8,604 nt of DNA from Chloroflexi bacterium UBA6265. Lineage in GTDB: Bacteria > Chloroflexota > Chloroflexia > Thermomicrobiales > UBA6265. Location: positions 866-9,469 of the forward strand of contig DJVD01000246.1 of assembly GCA_002440805.1 (NCBI GenBank), given 5' to 3'. Position numbers and translations under genes: made by a program. Positions 6,156 to 8,604 of the stretch are shown here, piece after piece (the stretch's first letter is position 1; every line of letters starts with the position of its first letter). The notes beneath the pieces were generated by a model. That model was not told where the DNA came from. It made no database searches and saw only the letters and a list, made by a program, of their open reading frames with translations.

Positions 6156-7772
6156 CTATCCGCGCGTACTGCCCGTATCTGTCCGCACATCGGCTGGCTC
6201 GGTTTCCCAACCTGCATGATCGGATTCATCGCGACTGAGGCGCAACTTGAGATGGTACTGATCAAACGAGATGATTTCGTCCTTGGGAACGTAAATATCC
6301 TCGGGATTAAAGAATCCCTTTTCCACGACCACGTAATCATCAAGGACATCAACGACTTCGCCGATCTTGTTACCGCACTTGCCGATAACATCCTGGCCAA
6401 TGCGGATCGCAAAGACATGGCCCCGCGCATCAACGCCGGTACCATCCACGCCATCGTTAACATCAACACCGATCTCGAGGTCTTCATCGAGCAGGCTGCC
6501 GCGATTGGGATCGTTGAGCATGGTGCTTTCGCGGATACGCGAGAGCGACGGTATTTCCGAGCCCTCCACATGCACCGGCTCATCGAAACGGGCGTATTCC
6601 GGGAAGGGATCATCGCCCAGGAGCGGCTGCAGGTAATCATGGAATGCCGGTGTTACCGACCGGCCATCGGCACCAATGAAGGCGTCATCCAGATGGCGGA
6701 CGCGATTGGCGACGTGGGTTTGCGGCACAAGTTCGATGTCGAAGGACAAGGGGTCATTACTGGTGCGGCGCAAGGCTGTCATCTTGCCGGTGATGTCGTT
6801 TTCCATCGCTTCGACGGCGGCTGCCCCAAGACGACCCGCCCATTCCAAATCCACTGGCGACGCCAGTGCGATGGACATGCGTGCCGAGGTACCGGGCTTG
6901 TCATACCGGGCGCGAACGCCGAGTTGCTGTTGCACCAGGCGGGTCATGGCGGCACCGGTGCTGGGGAAATACGGATGGCCAAAGGAATCGACATATTCCG
7001 GCTCATCGCCGCCGAAATGACGGCCTTCGGAGGTACGCATGGTTTCCGGAAGCACGACCATCGAGAAACCGCGGTCGTCGATCTGTTGCTGGATGGCCTC
7101 CAGCACCTCATCACTCGATGCTGGTGCGCGCTCGGGCAGGAGCAACATCGGTAGCAGGTCCTGCTCATTGTCGCCAAAGGCGGCGGTGCAACTGGCGGCC
7201 ACCCAGCCGGCATCTCGGCCCATCACTTCCATGAATTTCACTGGATAGATCTGCGGCGAGGCAATGGTATCGTATGTGGCATCGCGCATGGCATTGCCCA
7301 AATAGCGGGCCAGGCTGGGGTAGCCGGGGCAGAAATCCGTATCCGGCAGGTCGTTATCGATGGTCTTGGGGATGCTCATCACCTGCAGGTCGTAGCCGAT
7401 ATTGCGGGCAAATTTGCCGATGCGATGGGCGGTATCGGCCGAATCATTCCCGCCGATGTACGCGAAGCCGGTCACGCCCAGCGTTTGCATGGTGAGCACG
7501 GCGCGGGCGAGATCATCGTCCTTCAGCTTGAACCGACCGGTGCCGAGCGCTGCCGAAGGTGTATGGGCTACACGGTTGAGCAGGGTGGCATCGACAGTCG
7601 TCAGATCTATGTAGCGGTGCTTGAACAGGCCCTCGATGCCGTGCGAGAGGCCGAGGATCCGCCGCCAGCGACGTCCCTGCTGTGCCTGCTGGATACTGCC
7701 AGCAAGGCTGGCATTGATTACTGCGGTGGCACCGCCAGACTGACCGATAAGCAATGTTGGTGGTTGGAGCAT
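6156..7772 (-). CDS. 6-phosphofructokinase, probably PPi-dependent, with C-terminal PRC-barrel domain
   Basis: This cytosolic glycolytic enzyme phosphorylates fructose 6-phosphate to fructose 1,6-bisphosphate. The catalytic core is about residues 1-400: IGQSGGATAVIN (9-20), YIGGNDS (105-111), PKTIDND (135-141), MGRDAGW (184-190) and KPGTSARMS (292-300). D110 and K136 stand where E. coli PfkA has G104 and G124. These residues mark PPi-using enzymes, so PPi is the likely donor and the reaction reversible. D139 matches the catalytic base. The metal-binding Asp103 equivalent is N109, as in the GGND subgroup I recall. After a linker, residues about 457-520 (DVIGKCGNKIGEVVDVLDDY, VVVEKGFFNP, IYVPKDEI, LKLRLSRDE) form a PRC-barrel/DUF2171-like domain not usual in this family. 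At 538 residues the protein is much longer than the usual 400-420. The gene directly follows the regulator stop. The core is certain; donor and tail role are inferred. Confidence 0.95.
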   Translation of the reverse strand: MLQPPTLLIGQSGGATAVINASLAGSIQQAQQGRRWRRILGLSHGIEGLFKHRYIDLTTVDATLLNRVAHTPSAALGTGRFKLKDDDLARAVLTMQTLGVTGFAYIGGNDSADTAHRIGKFARNIGYDLQVMSIPKTIDNDLPDTDFCPGYPSLARYLGNAMRDATYDTIASPQIYPVKFMEVMGRDAGWVAASCTAAFGDNEQDLLPMLLLPERAPASSDEVLEAIQQQIDDRGFSMVVLPETMRTSEGRHFGGDEPEYVDSFGHPYFPSTGAAMTRLVQQQLGVRARYDKPGTSARMSIALASPVDLEWAGRLGAAAVEAMENDITGKMTALRRTSNDPLSFDIELVPQTHVANRVRHLDDAFIGADGRSVTPAFHDYLQPLLGDDPFPEYARFDEPVHVEGSEIPSLSRIRESTMLNDPNRGSLLDEDLEIGVDVNDGVDGTGVDARGHVFAIRIGQDVIGKCGNKIGEVVDVLDDYVVVEKGFFNPEDIYVPKDEIISFDQYHLKLRLSRDESDHAGWETEPADVRTDTGSTRG

Positions 7773-8345
7773 CTAGAAAATTCCCTTGAGCATGTCATTG
7801 GCCCCGGCCAGGATTTCCGGCCGGGCCGAGCGAAGTGCGGAAATAGTGGGGTGCTGCTGGGCGACGTAACTTTGCCACGTTGCCGGATCGTAAAACGCCA
7901 CGTTCAGCGCCGATTCGGGCACATCAAGGATCTTGGAAACACGATCCTGCACGATAGCCAACTCATCGAGGCCGAGATCGCCAATCAGTGTCAGCGTCGG
8001 GCTTTCGCCATCCATGGTGAGCAATGCCCCTTCCAGGCCATCGATACCGTGCAGCGCGTAGCCGAGCACCTGCGGCTGGCCGATCACCGTCATCACCAGC
8101 CACATCAGCACCGGCACGAACGGTTGTTCGCGATCGAGCCAGTAGCGGCGACTCGCCCCCTCGCGTCGACCCTTGAGTACACCGAGGCGCTCCAGTTTGT
8201 AGCATTCGTGCTGAATGGAGCTGACCGAGAGATCGAGCGCCCGGCTGAGTTCGGTGAGGCTGAATCGCGCCTCCTCCCGCGCTACCAGGTAGGCAAGCAC
8301 GCTGGCGCGGATGCGAGACGAAAACAATTCGCCCAGCGTATCCAT
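7773..8345 (-). CDS. Winged-helix transcriptional regulator with a degenerate nucleotidyltransferase-like C-terminal region
   Basis: This is a DNA-binding regulator of 190 residues. Residues 1-75 form an ArsR/MarR-like winged helix: LFSSRIRASVLAYLVAREEA (7-26), then LTELSRALDLSVSSIQHECYKLERLGVL (30-57, the helix-turn-helix) and a basic wing, KGRREGASRRYWL (58-70). Residues 75-95 are a hydrophobic linker (FVPVLMWLVMTVIG). Residues about 100-165 resemble in layout the nucleotidyltransferase-like domain seen behind this kind of winged helix. The catalytic GS and DxD residues are absent, so it would be a sensor or dimer domain. The start is uncertain. ATG at 8345 begins at the conserved MDTLGELFSS but has no clear ribosome binding site; TTG at 8408 adds 21 low-complexity residues and also lacks one. 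It is joined to phosphofructokinase without a gap, which suggests control of sugar metabolism or of its own operon. Confidence 0.82.
   Translation of the reverse strand: MDTLGELFSSRIRASVLAYLVAREEARFSLTELSRALDLSVSSIQHECYKLERLGVLKGRREGASRRYWLDREQPFVPVLMWLVMTVIGQPQVLGYALHGIDGLEGALLTMDGESPTLTLIGDLGLDELAIVQDRVSKILDVPESALNVAFYDPATWQSYVAQQHPTISALRSARPEILAGANDMLKGIF
7782..7787 (-). promoter_or_regulatory. Phosphofructokinase ribosome binding site inside the regulator gene
   Basis: The minus strand reads AAGGGA nine bases before the ATG at 7772. These bases also encode Lys-Gly in the last four residues of the regulator. The stop TAG (7775-7773) touches the ATG with no base between, which favours translational coupling. 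Confidence 0.7.
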
Positions 8346-8435
8346 GCCAGTTGAGGCGACAGTAACAGACGAATTTCGGCGACCTGGCGACACAGCGGCG
8401 ACTTTCAACTAGCGCACAAACAGCGGACGTTACCG

Positions 8436-8448
8436 CGATATCGTAGCA
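8436..8448 (-). promoter_or_regulatory. Candidate extended -10 for the regulator operon, with overlapping palindrome
   Basis: The minus strand reads TGC TACGAT (8448-8440), an extended -10 with four of six matches and no good -35. The perfect palindrome CGATATCG (8436-8443) overlaps it, where a repressor would block transcription. Transcription would start near 8433. Confidence 0.3.
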
Positions 8449-8483
8449 CGAAGGGCGGTCATATGCCGATCCTGAATGGCAAC

Positions 8484-8497
8484 AACGAAGTATCGTT
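8484..8497. promoter_or_regulatory. Inverted repeat, possible operator
   Basis: AACGA and TCGTT form a perfect inverted repeat with a four-base centre, AGTA. It lies just upstream of the candidate plus-strand -10 (8520-8525), at about the -35 position. That fits an operator for the neighbouring regulator, but nothing in the sequence proves binding. Confidence 0.35.
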
Positions 8498-8516
8498 CGG
8501 GGTGGGCACAGGAGCA

Positions 8517-8525
8517 TGATATGGT
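8517..8525 (+). promoter_or_regulatory. Candidate extended -10 promoter of the rightmost gene
   Basis: TGA TATGGT is an extended -10 with four of six matches. Transcription would start near 8532 and give a leader of about 39 bases ending in the GGAGG ribosome binding site. Confidence 0.28.
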
Positions 8526-8558
8526 AGTTAGGCAGTCAATAACATCGGAATAGACACT

Positions 8559-8563
8559 GGAGG
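8559..8563 (+). promoter_or_regulatory. Ribosome binding site of the rightmost partial gene
   Basis: GGAGG lies seven bases before ATG at 8571. The in-frame ATG at 8565 is only one base away from it, too close to be used, so 8571 is the start. Confidence 0.65.
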
Positions 8564-8570
8564 AATGGCA

Positions 8571-8604
8571 ATGCGACAGTTGATGGCAACCACTTTTCTC
8601 ACAC
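8571..8604 (+). CDS. 5' end of an unidentified gene, cut by the window edge
   Basis: Eleven codons are visible, reading MRQLMATTFLT. A strong GGAGG at ideal spacing makes a real start likely. A basic residue followed by small and hydrophobic ones could be the beginning of a signal peptide or membrane helix, but too little is present to name the product. It is divergent from the regulator and so a candidate target of it. Confidence 0.55.
   Translation, partial: MRQLMATTFLT

Larger units (their letters stand above)
8346..8570. other. Divergent intergenic region between the regulator and the rightmost gene
   Basis: This stretch of about 225 bases holds promoters for the regulator (minus) and the partial gene at 8571 (plus). 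No gene is supported here. It carries two palindromic sites, described separately, that fit binding by the adjacent regulator. Confidence 0.55.

Noticed and set aside
6069..7154. Open frame of 361 codons on the plus strand
   Set aside because: It lies opposite phosphofructokinase, whose motifs are certain, and has no family resemblance.
7425..8354. Open frame of 309 codons on the plus strand
   Set aside because: It is antisense to both the regulator and the start of phosphofructokinase and crosses their junction; it is rich in Arg/His/Gln and resembles no family.
1..8604. tRNA or rRNA genes, CRISPR repeats, insertion sequences, attachment sites
   Set aside because: I read both strands for cloverleaf pieces, regularly spaced repeats, transposase motifs and long terminal inverted repeats and saw none.

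Overview
The window is about 8.6 kb of GC-rich bacterial chromosome. No mobile element, CRISPR array, RNA gene or phage gene is visible. The gene mix suggests Chloroflexota (a Thermomicrobia-like or uncultured relative) or another deep-branching GC-rich lineage. The mix is an L25/CTC ribosomal protein with a long acidic tail, a motorless XPB-type helicase-associated protein, a PPi-type phosphofructokinase carrying a PRC-barrel tail, and an M23 peptidase with an SH3-like tail. This placement is inferred from family content only.

Layout from left to right. (1) 1-615, minus: the N-terminal two thirds of a DppB-type peptide ABC permease, cut by the window edge. (2) 616-1012: a 397-base divergent region with several short inverted repeats and candidate promoters. 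(3) 1013-1948, plus: a secreted M23 peptidase whose zinc-ligand Asp is replaced by Asn. (4) 1949-2060: two hairpins, then 2061-2729, plus: ribosomal protein L25 (CTC type). (5) A perfect 12-bp hairpin with a TTCG loop, then a 65-residue two-helix membrane protein (2817-3014, plus). (6) A minus-strand block that converges on it. In transcription order it holds a winged-helix regulator (8345-7773), phosphofructokinase (7772-6156), a 717-residue helicase-associated protein (6070-3917) and a two-domain VOC protein (3824-3039). (7) 8346-8570: a divergent region with palindromes. A further plus-strand gene starts at 8571 and is cut by the right edge.

The closest functional link is between the regulator and the phosphofructokinase. 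The stop codon of one is directly followed by the ATG of the other, and the kinase's ribosome binding site lies inside the regulator's last codons, so they are probably translationally coupled. The helicase-associated and VOC genes follow on the same strand after gaps of 85 and 92 bases and may have their own promoters. The remaining genes look like independent housekeeping units.

I see no clear multi-gene novel system. The best leads are the phosphofructokinase/PRC-barrel fusion with its coupled regulator, the altered metal site of the M23 peptidase, and the helicase-associated protein without a motor.
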